From contig CAXMOM010000044.1 in the NCBI GenBank assembly GCA_964195425.1, positions 62,001 to 126,000 on the forward strand: a DNA stretch of 64,000 nucleotides, given 5' to 3'. The notes under the pieces are model-generated. The model was not told the DNA's origin. It worked only from the letters and a program-made list of their open reading frames with translations, and made no database searches. Numbering within the stretch: position 1 is the stretch's first letter; the number at the start of each line of letters is the position of its first letter. This document shows, piece after piece, positions 43,020-52,427 of this stretch. The DNA is from Glaciecola sp964195425 (GTDB taxonomy: Bacteria; Pseudomonadota; Gammaproteobacteria; Enterobacterales; Alteromonadaceae). The translations under genes and the position numbers were made by a program.

Positions 43020-44531
43020 TTATTGCTTACCACGTATAGCAGACACTACGCTGGCTAAAATCACAAATATTAGCGACATCAATAAAGCCAAGGAAATGGT
43101 ACTCATAAGTGCGGGATTATTTTCAGGGGTGAAAGTAGCGTCTCCCATATAATAGTGCATCATTAAGTTCACTAAACTCATACCGACTAGGTTGCCGATA
43201 GTACGCGCCAAATTCATAGATGCAGAAGCTACACCTACCTCTTGTTCTTTTACCGCGCCCATTATTGCGCTGTTATTAGGGGTTGAAAACAAGCCAAATC
43301 CAAGTCCTATTACCCCTAAAGAAGCGCCTATATAAAAAGCCGTTGTGGACGTATCTAACTGAATTAGAAACATAAAGCCAAGCGCAACAATGCAACAGCC
43401 AAGCGTAGCAATCACTCTAGGCTGAAAACGATCTGATAACTTACCCGCAATAGGCGCTACTATTGCCATTAATAGCGCCTGCATAAGTAAAATTTGCCCG
43501 GTATAGGCAGGGCCAAAACCTTTTATGTATTGCAAATATAAGCTCAGTAAAAAAATAATCGCAAAGTTGCTGCCATACATTAAAAATGAGGTAGTCAAAG
43601 ACAAACTAAAAACCCGACTTTCGCGAAACATTTGTACGCGAATTAAGGGCTGCCTGTCGCGGCTTTGATGCACAATAAAGCTCACCAAACTGAGCAGTGA
43701 AACAATCAGTAAAAAAATGCCTAAGACACTCGGGAGTTTACTTAGTCCGTATACTAAGCTGCACGCAAAGGTGATGAATATACTGGACCCTATCCAGTCG
43801 AATCTAGAATGTTGTTCATTTTTCCATTCCCCATGAAGCTTATATTTTATGAATATAAGCAGCGCAAAAATAAACGGAATTTGAAAATAAAATACAGCCC
43901 GCCAATCCAACCATTCAGTTAGCCAGCCACCAACCGCAGGTGCCATTGTTAGCCCTATGTACACACAGGCCGCTAAAGCACCTAAAGCAGCACCTCTTTT
44001 TTTAGCCGGGGTAACCGAGGTAATAATAGCCACGCCTGTGCTAAAAATCATAGCACCAGCCGCGCCCTGCATGAAGCGCCAAAACAAAACCCAGTCAATG
44101 TCGGTGGCTATTGCACACATAAATGCACTTAGTGCATTTAGTAACAGACCAAGTCCGTAAATACGCTTTCTGCCGTAGTTGTCGGCCAATTTTCCGAAGG
44201 GCAGCATGAAAGCGACATTAGCTAAAATATATAAGGTAGGTAACCAAGCGACCTTAGTAGCATTCGCTTGCAAATCTTCAGCCAAGGCCGGAATAGCAAC
44301 ATTTACCGCAGCCATGCCCATTGGTGCAATGAGGTAACCTGCACACACAGCAATTAATGCGTTAGTTGTAAGTGAAAATCGTGACAAGTGAAAATCCAGA
44401 AAATAAGCGGCTAAGGCTTGCTTAGAAGTTGGTTTATTCTCAAACCATACGTAAGGGAGGAATGATGCGACAAGCTCATCAATAAAACAAGCTTGAAAAT
44501 TATTTAGTGGTGCGCATTTACCAGTACACAT
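43020..44531 (-). CDS. MFS transporter, DHA2 (14-helix drug efflux) type
   Basis: The 503-residue protein has about fourteen hydrophobic helices. Motif A is GKLADNYGRKRIYGLG (about 113-128). The DHA2 start PMGMAAVNVAIPALAEDL is near residue 70, and motif C-like GLTMAPAVGGWLTEWLDWRAVFYFQIP is at about 193-219. This is EmrB-like and suggests proton-driven export of a small molecule; the substrate is unknown. The first 50 residues, MCTGKCAPLNNFQACF onward, are unusual for the family and have no ribosome site, so the true start may lie further in, at a TTG near residue 50. No EmrA-like partner is nearby. Confidence 0.85.
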   Translation of the reverse strand: MCTGKCAPLNNFQACFIDELVASFLPYVWFENKPTSKQALAAYFLDFHLSRFSLTTNALIAVCAGYLIAPMGMAAVNVAIPALAEDLQANATKVAWLPTLYILANVAFMLPFGKLADNYGRKRIYGLGLLLNALSAFMCAIATDIDWVLFWRFMQGAAGAMIFSTGVAIITSVTPAKKRGAALGALAACVYIGLTMAPAVGGWLTEWLDWRAVFYFQIPFIFALLIFIKYKLHGEWKNEQHSRFDWIGSSIFITFACSLVYGLSKLPSVLGIFLLIVSLLSLVSFIVHQSRDRQPLIRVQMFRESRVFSLSLTTSFLMYGSNFAIIFLLSLYLQYIKGFGPAYTGQILLMQALLMAIVAPIAGKLSDRFQPRVIATLGCCIVALGFMFLIQLDTSTTAFYIGASLGVIGLGFGLFSTPNNSAIMGAVKEQEVGVASASMNLARTIGNLVGMSLVNLMMHYYMGDATFTPENNPALMSTISLALLMSLIFVILASVVSAIRGKQ

Positions 44532-44628
44532 TTAGCAGTGGGCATATGGCGTAGCACAATAGAGAGTTTGATATTAGCTAAATAAGGTTTATCCTTACTC
44601 TCATCATTTCTCCTATAAGCATGACTTA

Positions 44629-45171
44629 ATGGCGCTTAAACCCACTATATACAAATTCAACATTGCACTTGCCGACCTTAATAACCAGCATTATCCAACC
44701 TTGAATTTGACAATTGGTCAACATCCATCAGAAACCACAGAAAGGATGTTAGTAAGGTTACTTGCATTTTGCCTGCACTCCCATGCAGATACTCACGAAT
44801 TGATGAGCTTTACCAAAGGATTAAGTGCTATTGAAGAGCCGGATATTTGGCATAAAGGCCTTGATGACCAGCTCAACTACTGGATAGATATTGGTGAACC
44901 CAGTTACGATAGAATGAAAAAAGCGTGCCGTTTGGCAAAAGAGACATTTTTATATAGCTTTAATAGTAAGTCGGCGGTGTGGTGGAAACAAAACCAAGCG
45001 CAGTTTTCAAGCCTACCTATTAAAGTATTTAGCTTTGAATGGACGCATATTCAAAAATTAGCACAGCAAGTAGAACGGACAATGAACTGGTCAATTACGA
45101 TTAGCGACGAATCGCTATTTGTTAGCACCAAAGAAGCTCAGGTAGAAGCACAATGGATTGTTTTACAGTAA
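44629..45171 (+). CDS. yaeQ: YaeQ family protein
   Basis: The 180-residue protein matches YaeQ along its length: MALKPTIYKFNIALADLNNQHY (1-22), LTIGQHPSETTERMLVRLLAFCLH (about 27-50), EEPDIWHKGLDDQLNYWIDIGEPS (about 68-91) and the C-terminal QVEAQWIVLQ. YaeQ has a PD-(D/E)XK nuclease-like fold (E-P-D...WIDIGEP), but its function is not established; a link to transcription elongation (RfaH suppression) was suggested for E. coli. The gene is monocistronic. The 357-base control region of argC follows. Confidence 0.9.
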   Translation: MALKPTIYKFNIALADLNNQHYPTLNLTIGQHPSETTERMLVRLLAFCLHSHADTHELMSFTKGLSAIEEPDIWHKGLDDQLNYWIDIGEPSYDRMKKACRLAKETFLYSFNSKSAVWWKQNQAQFSSLPIKVFSFEWTHIQKLAQQVERTMNWSITISDESLFVSTKEAQVEAQWIVLQ

Positions 45172-45214
45172 CAGCGGCATAAAAGGCTGTTGCAAGCATA
45201 TTTTATGTGATCAT

Positions 45215-45254
45215 TTATGAATATTTATACATTTTTATTGCATATTTATATTTA
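45215..45254 (+). promoter_or_regulatory. Tandem ARG boxes and promoter of the arginine operon
   Basis: Two ArgR-type half-palindromic boxes lie in tandem. Box 1, with TGAAT at 45218 and the following ATTTATACAT, spans about 45216-45233. Box 2, with TGCAT at 45239 and the following ATTTATATTTA, spans 45237-45254. Their centres are 21 bases apart, the canonical spacing for an ArgR hexamer. Box 2 overlaps a candidate -35 (TTGCAT, 45238-45243); TATATA at 45263-45268 could be the -10. Arginine-dependent repression of argC onwards is inferred. Confidence 0.7.
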
Positions 45255-45268
45255 TTCATTATTATATA

Positions 45269-45528
45269 CGGTCTGCTTAAATAATTGGCATTAAAGCCAA
45301 TACACTTAATAAATAGGGTTATGCGTGTTTGCAATTTTATGTAATTTTAGCTTGGTTTCTCCCTCAATACGCTGTTGTTTTAGAAGTCGACGATATTAGT
45401 CAGTTCATCGTTTCCAAATAGCGCTTGGTGCGCTGGGTGAATTAAATGTAGTTTCGTGTTGTAATAACACTGCTGCTATCACCAGCCACCTTTTTTACCA
45501 AACCATTTATCTAGAAAATTATTTAATT
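45269..45528 (+). other. Long leader of the arginine operon
   Basis: About 250 bases separate the inferred promoter from the argC ATG. The stretch contains a perfect small hairpin, ATTGGC (45284-45289) with GCCAAT (45296-45301). There is no open frame with a convincing ribosome site and no T-tract terminator. The argC start itself lacks a good Shine-Dalgarno sequence. Nothing else was recognised. Confidence 0.4.
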
Positions 45529-46542
45529 ATGTATACAACATGTATTGTTGGCGCCAGTGGTTATACTGGGGCCGAATTAATAAAAATTATTAGTCGACAT
45601 CCTCAACTTCAGTTAACACATTGCTTTGTGTCTGAAAACAGCCAATATGACCGGCTAAATGTCCGTGATGTGCATGCAGAAGTGGGCGGTATTTGTGATG
45701 TAACCTTGCAGGCTTTATCTGGTAGTCATATCGACAGCTTGGGCGACGACTTTGATGTAATCTTCTTAGCCACCCCACACGAATTTAGTCACGACCATTT
45801 ACCAAATATGCTAAACGGGAAAGCTGTTGTGTTTGATTTGTCAGGTGCATATCGTTTGCCCGACGCGCAAGTATTTGAATCATTTTATGGTTTCGCTCAC
45901 CATCATCCTCAAACCCTAGCAAATAGTGTTTATGGCTTAGCCGAATGGTATAGCGATAGTATAAAAACTGCTCAATATGTTGCCGTCGCAGGGTGTTATC
46001 CAACCGCATCGTTGTTGGCGCTTAAGCCTCTTATTGAAAATGAACTGCTAGATCTTACGAAGTTACCGGTTATTAACGCAACTAGTGGTGTAAGTGGTGC
46101 CGGCAAAAAAGCCTCAGCCACAAGCAGTTTTTATGAAGTTAGTTTGCAAGCTTATAGTGTACTCGGTCATAGACATACTCCTGAAATAGAAAACTACGCA
46201 AACACACCCGTAATATTTACGCCTCACTTAGGTGCATTTAAACGGGGAATTTTGGCTACACTTACCGCTTTTACTAAATCGGGCGTAACGCTTGGCGATA
46301 TTCAAAACGCTTATGATCAATATTATGCTAATCAACCATTGGTAAGAGTGAATAATGGCATGCCTAAGCTTGACCAAGTTACCCACACGCCATTTTGCGA
46401 TATCGGTTTTGCATTTGACCCATTAAAACAATGCGTGGTAGTCACAAGCGCCATAGATAATTTGCTAAAAGGCGCATCAGCGCAAGCCGTTCAGTGTTGC
46501 AATATTAGACTAGGCTTATCGCAAACCATGGGGCTATTATAA
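45529..46542 (+). CDS. argC: N-acetyl-gamma-glutamyl-phosphate reductase
   Basis: ArgC reduces N-acetylglutamyl phosphate to the semialdehyde with NADPH. The 337-residue protein starts with the nucleotide-binding motif TCIVGASGYTGAELIKI (about 3-19). It carries the active-site cysteine in VAVAGCYPTASLLALKPL (about 151-168), then ATSGVSGAGKKAS and GHRHTPEIE. It is the first gene of argC-argB-argF-argG-argH-argA. The ATG is preceded by an AT-rich stretch with no clear ribosome site, which is odd for an operon head. argB begins one base after the stop. Confidence 0.96.
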   Translation: MYTTCIVGASGYTGAELIKIISRHPQLQLTHCFVSENSQYDRLNVRDVHAEVGGICDVTLQALSGSHIDSLGDDFDVIFLATPHEFSHDHLPNMLNGKAVVFDLSGAYRLPDAQVFESFYGFAHHHPQTLANSVYGLAEWYSDSIKTAQYVAVAGCYPTASLLALKPLIENELLDLTKLPVINATSGVSGAGKKASATSSFYEVSLQAYSVLGHRHTPEIENYANTPVIFTPHLGAFKRGILATLTAFTKSGVTLGDIQNAYDQYYANQPLVRVNNGMPKLDQVTHTPFCDIGFAFDPLKQCVVVTSAIDNLLKGASAQAVQCCNIRLGLSQTMGLL

Positions 46543-46543
46543 A

Positions 46544-47350
46544 ATGGCAACCATACATACTGACACTTTACCCGTGGTTATCAAAATAGGCGGTGGCTTT
46601 TTTTCAAGCTTATCAGAAAATCAAACAACAACTAATACCTTGCTCTCGACCATTAGCGCATTGCAAGCACACAATAGAAGTGTGATGCTGGTGCACGGCG
46701 GTGGCGAGCAAGTTTTAAAAAGATTAAACGACCTAAACATTGCCAGTACACGTAAAGAAGGTTTGCGCATTACACCCGACGAGCATATGCCTATTGTTAC
46801 TGGTGTATTAGCAGGTGAACTTAACAAACAGCTTGTGGGTGAATGTGCAAAGTATGCGATAAATGCGGTGGGTATTAGTTTAGCTGATGGCGACATTGCG
46901 ATTTGCTCGCAGCACCCTGCAAACATTGGCGCAGTTGGTGTTCCCACGGCACAAAATGCGACCTTGCTTAAGCTATTAATTCAGGCCAATATGGTGCCTA
47001 TAATCGCATCAATTGGCAAAGACGAAAACGGCAGGCTTTACAACGTAAATGCAGACCACGCTGCAATTTGCGTAGCACAACTATTGCAAACAAAACTGTA
47101 TTTTTTCGCCGATGTGAGCGGCGTTTTAGACGCGAGCAAACAGCTAATACCAGCGCTAAGCGCCAACCAAAGCGAACAACTAATAGCGCAAGGCGTAATT
47201 ACCGACGGTATGGCTGTAAAAGTAAAAGCCGCCCAGTTTGCAGCCAATGAAATTGGCCAAAGTGTGACCATTGGAAGCTGGGATGATGCATCAAAAATAC
47301 TGATTGAAAATGCTGTTTGTGGAACCGAAATATTACCAGAAATTGCTTAA
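46544..47350 (+). CDS. argB: Acetylglutamate kinase
   Basis: ArgB phosphorylates N-acetylglutamate. The 268-residue amino-acid kinase has PVVIKIGGGFFSSL (about 10-23) in place of the usual KxGG, LVHGGGEQVLKRL (about 49-61) and the nucleotide-binding YNVNADHAAICVAQLL (about 165-180). FFADVSGVLDASKQL (about 187-201) also fits. The short length and lack of an N-terminal helix suggest the E. coli-like, arginine-insensitive dimeric type, so feedback would act on ArgA. It starts one base after argC. The following 114-base gap has a weak CGCTT/AAGCG repeat but no strong terminator. Confidence 0.95.
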   Translation: MATIHTDTLPVVIKIGGGFFSSLSENQTTTNTLLSTISALQAHNRSVMLVHGGGEQVLKRLNDLNIASTRKEGLRITPDEHMPIVTGVLAGELNKQLVGECAKYAINAVGISLADGDIAICSQHPANIGAVGVPTAQNATLLKLLIQANMVPIIASIGKDENGRLYNVNADHAAICVAQLLQTKLYFFADVSGVLDASKQLIPALSANQSEQLIAQGVITDGMAVKVKAAQFAANEIGQSVTIGSWDDASKILIENAVCGTEILPEIA

Positions 47351-47464
47351 GCAATTGCATTTTTACTACTAGCGGCGCTCAGCACACTAACGCTTTACAT
47401 AAGCGATTTATATTAAACGCTTATACAGAAAACTAAACACGAATTTAATTTAAAAGGAACGTCC

Positions 47465-48388
47465 GTGAATTTATTAAGTTTCAGCGACTGGACAGCAAAA
47501 GACGCTAATTCACTGCTCAATTTTGCCATTACGCTTAAGCAAACCCCCGAGCGCTTCGGTCAGCCCTTAGCGGGAAAATCGGTGGTTGCGCTGTTTGAAA
47601 AACCTTCACTGCGAACACGCGTGAGTTTTGATATAGGCATAAACAAACTTGGCGGCCACATGGTGTATGTAGATACCCAAGGCCAACCTATGGCAAAGCG
47701 AGAAGATCCAAAAGACGTCAGTGCCAACATTGCTCAATGGGCCGATGCGATTGTTGCGAGGGTTTATAAACACAGTACCTTGGAAGATTTAGCATCACTG
47801 GGCAACATTCCGGTTATTAATGCGCTTTGCGATATGTACCATCCTTGCCAAGCCCTTGCCGATTATATTTCTATGAAAGAAGCCTTTGGTGAAGTAAAAG
47901 GCAAAACCCTCGCGTATGTGGGTGACGGCAATAACGTTACGCATTCTTTGTTAATACTGGGCGTTTTATTGGGTTGTCATCAGGTGGTCATTACCCCTAA
48001 AGGTCACGAAATTGATGCTAACATTGCGCAAAAGGTCGCTAAAATGGCTAGCGAAGCCGGCGTAGCGTTCACCATCAGTAATCATATTGATACGCTTACA
48101 AAAGCTGACGTAATATACACCGACACTTGGTTGTCGATGGGCGATGACACGCCGTTAAGCGAAATAAAAGACAAGTTCATGCCGTATCAGGTCAATCAAG
48201 CGCTCATGCAGCAAGCCGGTGCAAGCTATGTAATGCATTGTCAGCCAGCCCATAGAGATCTTGAAATTACCGGTGAACTCATGGATTCAGAGCAATCATT
48301 ACTTATGCAAGAGAGCAAAAATCGCCTGCATGCGCAAAACGCGATTCTTTGTTACTTATTAACAGAATTTGATATTAGTCAGTTTTAG
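47465..48388 (+). CDS. argF: Ornithine carbamoyltransferase
   Basis: ArgF makes citrulline from ornithine and carbamoyl phosphate. The 307-residue protein has the carbamoyl-phosphate motif FEKPSLRTRVSFDIG (about 44-58), where SLRTR replaces the STRTR of E. coli. It also has CDMYHPCQALADY (about 121-133), the ornithine loop DTWLSMGDD and HCQPAHRDLEITGELMD near the C-terminus. The start is a GTG at 47465 with AAGGA seven bases upstream. The HCQPAHR variant differs from the common HCLPAHR/Y, but the SMG loop supports ornithine rather than acetylornithine use. argG follows 8 bases on. Confidence 0.93.
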   Translation: MNLLSFSDWTAKDANSLLNFAITLKQTPERFGQPLAGKSVVALFEKPSLRTRVSFDIGINKLGGHMVYVDTQGQPMAKREDPKDVSANIAQWADAIVARVYKHSTLEDLASLGNIPVINALCDMYHPCQALADYISMKEAFGEVKGKTLAYVGDGNNVTHSLLILGVLLGCHQVVITPKGHEIDANIAQKVAKMASEAGVAFTISNHIDTLTKADVIYTDTWLSMGDDTPLSEIKDKFMPYQVNQALMQQAGASYVMHCQPAHRDLEITGELMDSEQSLLMQESKNRLHAQNAILCYLLTEFDISQF

Positions 48389-48396
48389 AGGCCATT

Positions 48397-49626
48397 GTGA
48401 AAAATACAGCAAATAAACCGAAGTTAGACGTTAAAAAAGTAGTACTCGCTTATTCAGGCGGACTAGACACCAGTGCGATTGTGCCTTGGTTAAAAGAAAA
48501 TTATGGTTGTGAAGTTATTGCCTTTGCCGCCGATGTAGGCCAAGGTGACGCCGAACTCGAGGGGCTTGAAGAAAAAGCCATTGCCTCAGGCGCCAGCGAA
48601 TGCCACATTGTTGATTTAAAAGAACAGTTTGTTAAAGACTTTATTTACCCCACAATAACCACTGGTGCGGTATACGAAGATGATTATCTGTTAGGCACCT
48701 CTATGGCACGCCCTATCATCGCACAAGCCCAAGTGGATGTTGCCCGTAAAGTCGGCGCTGATGCATTAAGCCATGGTTGCACCGGTAAAGGCAACGACCA
48801 AGTAAGGTTTGAAGGCGCATTTGCTGCCCTTGCCCCCGATTTACCCGTCATTGCCCCTTGGCGCGAATGGGACATGGTGTCGCGCGAAGATTTGCTCGAT
48901 TACCTCGCCAGTCGCAATATTAAGACCAGCTCGTCGGCTACTAAAATATATAGCCGAGACGCCAACGCATGGCATATTTCCCATGAAGGTGGCGAATTAG
49001 AAGATCCATGGAACGCACCAAGCAAAGAAGTGTGGACCATGACGGTAGATCCAGAAGATGCTCCAAACACGCCAGAGACTGTCAGCCTGCATTTCGAGAA
49101 AGGCGGATTAACCCATGTAAACGGCAAAGCATTGTCGCCTTATAATGTCTTGGTTGAACTCAACCGTATAGGTGCGGCTCATGGTGTTGGCCGCATCGAC
49201 ATTGTCGAAAACCGCTTAGTCGGCATGAAATCTCGTGGCTGCTATGAAACCCCAGGCGGCACGCTTATGATGAAAGCATACAAAGCGCTAGAGTGCCTAG
49301 TACTCGACAAGTCTGCTTTTAAATTCCGCGAACAAATAAGCTTAGAATATGCCCACGTAATGTACGACGGACGTTATTTTACGGCTATAAATGATTCATT
49401 GTTAGCGGCTGCAAGTAGCTTTGCACAGCTGGTCACAGGTGAAGTAGTCATTAAGCTTTACAAAGGCAATGCCACCGTAGTGCAGCGTCAGTCTCCTAAT
49501 AGCTTGTATTCGGAAGACTTTGCCACCTTTGGTGCCGACGATGTTTATGACCAATCCCATGCGGAAGGCTTTATCAGACTGTTTAGTTTGTCTAGCCGCA
49601 TTAGTCATATGAACAAACAAAAATAA
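48397..49626 (+). CDS. argG: Argininosuccinate synthase
   Basis: ArgG joins citrulline and aspartate with ATP. The 409-residue protein has the N-type ATP pyrophosphatase loop VLAYSGGLDTSAIVPWL (about 17-33) and FAADVGQGDAELEGLEEKA (about 43-61). The substrate motifs HGCTGKGNDQVRFE (about 128-141) and APWREWDM are also present. The size fits the short bacterial form of about 400 residues rather than the E. coli long form. The start is GTG 48397 with GAGG seven bases upstream. It is part of the arginine operon; argH follows 12 bases on. Confidence 0.96.
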   Translation: MKNTANKPKLDVKKVVLAYSGGLDTSAIVPWLKENYGCEVIAFAADVGQGDAELEGLEEKAIASGASECHIVDLKEQFVKDFIYPTITTGAVYEDDYLLGTSMARPIIAQAQVDVARKVGADALSHGCTGKGNDQVRFEGAFAALAPDLPVIAPWREWDMVSREDLLDYLASRNIKTSSSATKIYSRDANAWHISHEGGELEDPWNAPSKEVWTMTVDPEDAPNTPETVSLHFEKGGLTHVNGKALSPYNVLVELNRIGAAHGVGRIDIVENRLVGMKSRGCYETPGGTLMMKAYKALECLVLDKSAFKFREQISLEYAHVMYDGRYFTAINDSLLAAASSFAQLVTGEVVIKLYKGNATVVQRQSPNSLYSEDFATFGADDVYDQSHAEGFIRLFSLSSRISHMNKQK

Positions 49627-49638
49627 AGGAATACTACT

Positions 49639-51042
49639 ATGGCTTTATGGGGTGGACGCTTCCAAACAGGCAGCAGCGATATGTTCAAACAGGTAAACGA
49701 CTCCTTACCGTTTGATCATGTTATGGCAGTTGAAGATATTTTTGGGTCTATTGTATGGTCACGAGCACTCAAAGAAGCCGGCGTATTGACACAAGATGAA
49801 CAAACCCAGATTGAAATTGTTCTAGCTGATTTGCAAGAACAAGCTCAAAATGGACTGATTGATTTTGCGGCTTCTAGCGAAGAAGATATACATAGTTTTG
49901 TCGAAGCCTACCTTACCGATAAGTTACAAGATTTGGGCCGTAAACTGCATACAGGACGCAGCCGTAACGATCAAGTAGCGACCGATTTCAGACTCTGGGT
50001 GAAAAATCATTTAGGGTCCCTAAAGCAAGATTGTGTAAACTTACTAGGTGCATTACTACAATGTGCAAACAGGCATCAGACAACGGTTATACCTGGCTAT
50101 ACCCATTTGCAGCGTGCCCAACCTGTATACTTTGCCCACTGGTGCTTAGCCTATGTTGAAATGCTAAAGCGAGATATCAGCAGAATTGATGATTTATGTG
50201 AACGAATGAACCAATGCCCGCTAGGCAGTGGTGCATTGGCCGGCACTACTTTTGCTGTAAATAGACATCAAATTGCTGAAAGCTTAGGTTTTTCCAGCCC
50301 GTGTTTAAATAGTTTAGACGCAGTTTCAGACCGTGATTTTGTGCTCGAGCTGTTGTTTGTTGCCAGTACTAGCATGATGCACCTGTCGCGAATGGCAGAA
50401 GACTTAATATTTTACAACTCAGGTGAAGCTGGGTTTTTACAACTGTCTGATGATGTAACCTCTGGCTCGTCACTTATGCCACAAAAGAAAAATCCAGATG
50501 CCCTTGAACTTATGCGCGGTAAATGTGGCCGTGTATTTGGGCATCTGCAGGCTTTACTTGTGACCATGAAGGGTTTGCCTTTGGCATACAACAAAGATAT
50601 GCAAGAAGATAAAGAAGGCGCAATTGACACCGTTAATCAATGGCATATTTGCTTATGTATTGGCGTAGAGGTGTTAAATGGCATGGCCTTAAACGAAGAG
50701 GCCTGTCGTAAAGCCGCCCAACAAGGCTACGCCAATGCTACTGAACTGGCTGACTATTTAGTCGCAAAAAACATTCCTTTTAGAACCGCGCATGATATTG
50801 CTGGGCAGGCTGTAATAGCCGCAATTGCCAAAGGGCTTGCGTTAGAAGAAATGGCTATTGAGGAGCTTCAGGCAATTCATCCCGATATAAACGATGATGT
50901 ATTCCCTTGGCTTGAATTAGATGCTGTTCTCGATAAGCGCGATCAGTTAGGCGGCACAAGTAAGAAAATGGTTACTCAGGCACTCTATGTAGAGCTGGAA
51001 AATTGGGGCGCGTTAAAAGCGCAATTTAATAATAATGGTTAA
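49639..51042 (+). CDS. argH: Argininosuccinate lyase
   Basis: ArgH splits argininosuccinate to arginine and fumarate. The 467-residue protein belongs to the fumarase/aspartase superfamily. Its motifs are MALWGGRFQTGSSDMFKQ (1-18), HTGRSRNDQVATDFRLW (about 107-123) and the signature GSSLMPQKKNPDALELMRG (about 275-293). AGKGD-like sequence is replaced by YNKDMQEDKEGAIDT in the active site, as usual for ArgH. The length is that of a stand-alone lyase. In some Alteromonadales and Vibrio relatives argH is fused to an acetyltransferase domain; here a separate argA follows 46 bases on. Confidence 0.96.
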   Translation: MALWGGRFQTGSSDMFKQVNDSLPFDHVMAVEDIFGSIVWSRALKEAGVLTQDEQTQIEIVLADLQEQAQNGLIDFAASSEEDIHSFVEAYLTDKLQDLGRKLHTGRSRNDQVATDFRLWVKNHLGSLKQDCVNLLGALLQCANRHQTTVIPGYTHLQRAQPVYFAHWCLAYVEMLKRDISRIDDLCERMNQCPLGSGALAGTTFAVNRHQIAESLGFSSPCLNSLDAVSDRDFVLELLFVASTSMMHLSRMAEDLIFYNSGEAGFLQLSDDVTSGSSLMPQKKNPDALELMRGKCGRVFGHLQALLVTMKGLPLAYNKDMQEDKEGAIDTVNQWHICLCIGVEVLNGMALNEEACRKAAQQGYANATELADYLVAKNIPFRTAHDIAGQAVIAAIAKGLALEEMAIEELQAIHPDINDDVFPWLELDAVLDKRDQLGGTSKKMVTQALYVELENWGALKAQFNNNG

Positions 51043-51088
51043 TACTCTAAATATGCATACACATAAAAAAATAAGAAGCGTGACCTAA

Positions 51089-52396
51089 ATGAGCTTATCT
51101 CACCAAGACAGTGTGCGACTTTTTAGAAGCTCCGCTCCTTATATGAATGCGCATCGCGGCAAAGTCTTCGTGATCATGTTCGGTGGAGAGGCCGTGCTTA
51201 GCGAAAATTTTGAACGGCTAATCCAAGACATCGCCCTTCTGCATAGTTTAGGTATTCGCATTATTATTGTGCATGGCGCAAGACCCCAAATAGACGAACG
51301 CTTAGCGTTTCGGGATATTCAAGCACAGTTTGTAGATGGCTTGAGAATTACCAACAAACCAACCCTTGAATGCGTAAAAGATGCCGCCGGTTCTTTGCGT
51401 AGTCAAATTGAAGCCTTACTTACCCTTGGTTTACCAAACTCACCCATGCATGGCGCTCGTATACGAGTATGTTCAGGTAATTTGGTTATTGCTAAGCCTT
51501 TAGGCGTGCGCAATGGTATCGATTTTGAGCATACTGGCACCGTACGTAGAATAGACGTAGAAGGCATTCAAGACCAGCTTGATAACGGCTCAATTGTGCT
51601 CTTATCACCCATGGGTTACTCACCTACCGGCGAGGTATTTAACTTAACCCATGAAGATGTTGCGACCCAAGCCGCGATTTCTTTATCTGCCGATAAGCTC
51701 ATTACGCTATCGGAATCTGATGGCATTTTTCAGTTTGAAAACCTAATAAGAACTATTGAACTCGAGCGTCTTAAACCCTTAATCGAAAGCGGTGAAATTA
51801 GAGCAGAAAGCACATGTTTAAGTGCGATGATCGACACCGTGACTGCAGGAATCGACAGAGCACATTGCGTTAGTTATCACAATGATGGCGCGATATTAAA
51901 GGAATTGTTCACCCGAGACGGACACGGTTCGTTAGTGATGCAAACCCATTACGAACAGCTAAGAACAGCAACAATCGACGACGTTGGCGGTATTCTGAAG
52001 CTAATCAAGCCATTAGAAGAAAGTGGAATTTTGCTCACGCGCTCTCGCGAAAAGCTAGAAAACGAGATTGAAAGATTTAAAGTTATCGAGCGCGATGGCA
52101 TGATCATCGCTTGCGCTGCACTATATGTTTTTCAAGAAGAGCTTATAGGTGAAGTCGCGTGCGTTGCTATCCATAGAGATTACAGAGGCAAGAACCGCGG
52201 CGAAAGGCTTATGCAAGCACTTAAAGACCACGCCCTTAGTATAGCCTTAACACGACTTTTTGTGCTAACGACGGTAACTAGCCATTGGTTTTTAGAGCAA
52301 GGCTTTGTGGAACAAAATATTGAAGATTTGCCAGGCTCTAAAAAAGACATTTACAATTTCACACGTAATTCTAAAGTCTTTATTTTACCTTTGTGA
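51089..52396 (+). CDS. argA: N-acetylglutamate synthase (classical ArgA)
   Basis: ArgA acetylates glutamate with acetyl-CoA to start arginine synthesis and is the usual arginine feedback target. The 435-residue protein has an N-terminal amino-acid-kinase-like domain (about 20-285). Its motifs include VFVIMFGGEAVLSENFERLIQD and IRIIIVHGARPQIDERLA. A C-terminal GNAT domain (about 290-430) has the acetyl-CoA loop VAIHRDYRGKNRGERLMQAL. This is the full two-domain form. It ends the arginine operon; a convergent lipoprotein gene follows. No argE or argD is in the window. Confidence 0.95.
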   Translation: MSLSHQDSVRLFRSSAPYMNAHRGKVFVIMFGGEAVLSENFERLIQDIALLHSLGIRIIIVHGARPQIDERLAFRDIQAQFVDGLRITNKPTLECVKDAAGSLRSQIEALLTLGLPNSPMHGARIRVCSGNLVIAKPLGVRNGIDFEHTGTVRRIDVEGIQDQLDNGSIVLLSPMGYSPTGEVFNLTHEDVATQAAISLSADKLITLSESDGIFQFENLIRTIELERLKPLIESGEIRAESTCLSAMIDTVTAGIDRAHCVSYHNDGAILKELFTRDGHGSLVMQTHYEQLRTATIDDVGGILKLIKPLEESGILLTRSREKLENEIERFKVIERDGMIIACAALYVFQEELIGEVACVAIHRDYRGKNRGERLMQALKDHALSIALTRLFVLTTVTSHWFLEQGFVEQNIEDLPGSKKDIYNFTRNSKVFILPL

Positions 52397-52427
52397 AATA
52401 ACAGCTAAATCTGATGCACCGTAGCTA

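Noticed and set aside
45284..45301. Hairpin ATTGGC/GCCAAT in the argC leader as an attenuator
   Set aside because: The stem has only six pairs, no T tract follows, and no arginine-rich leader peptide is present.
47351..47464. A second ARG box or promoter between argB and argF
   Set aside because: Only half-site-like matches were seen in AT-rich sequence; without both arms and the 21-base pairing the call is not supported.
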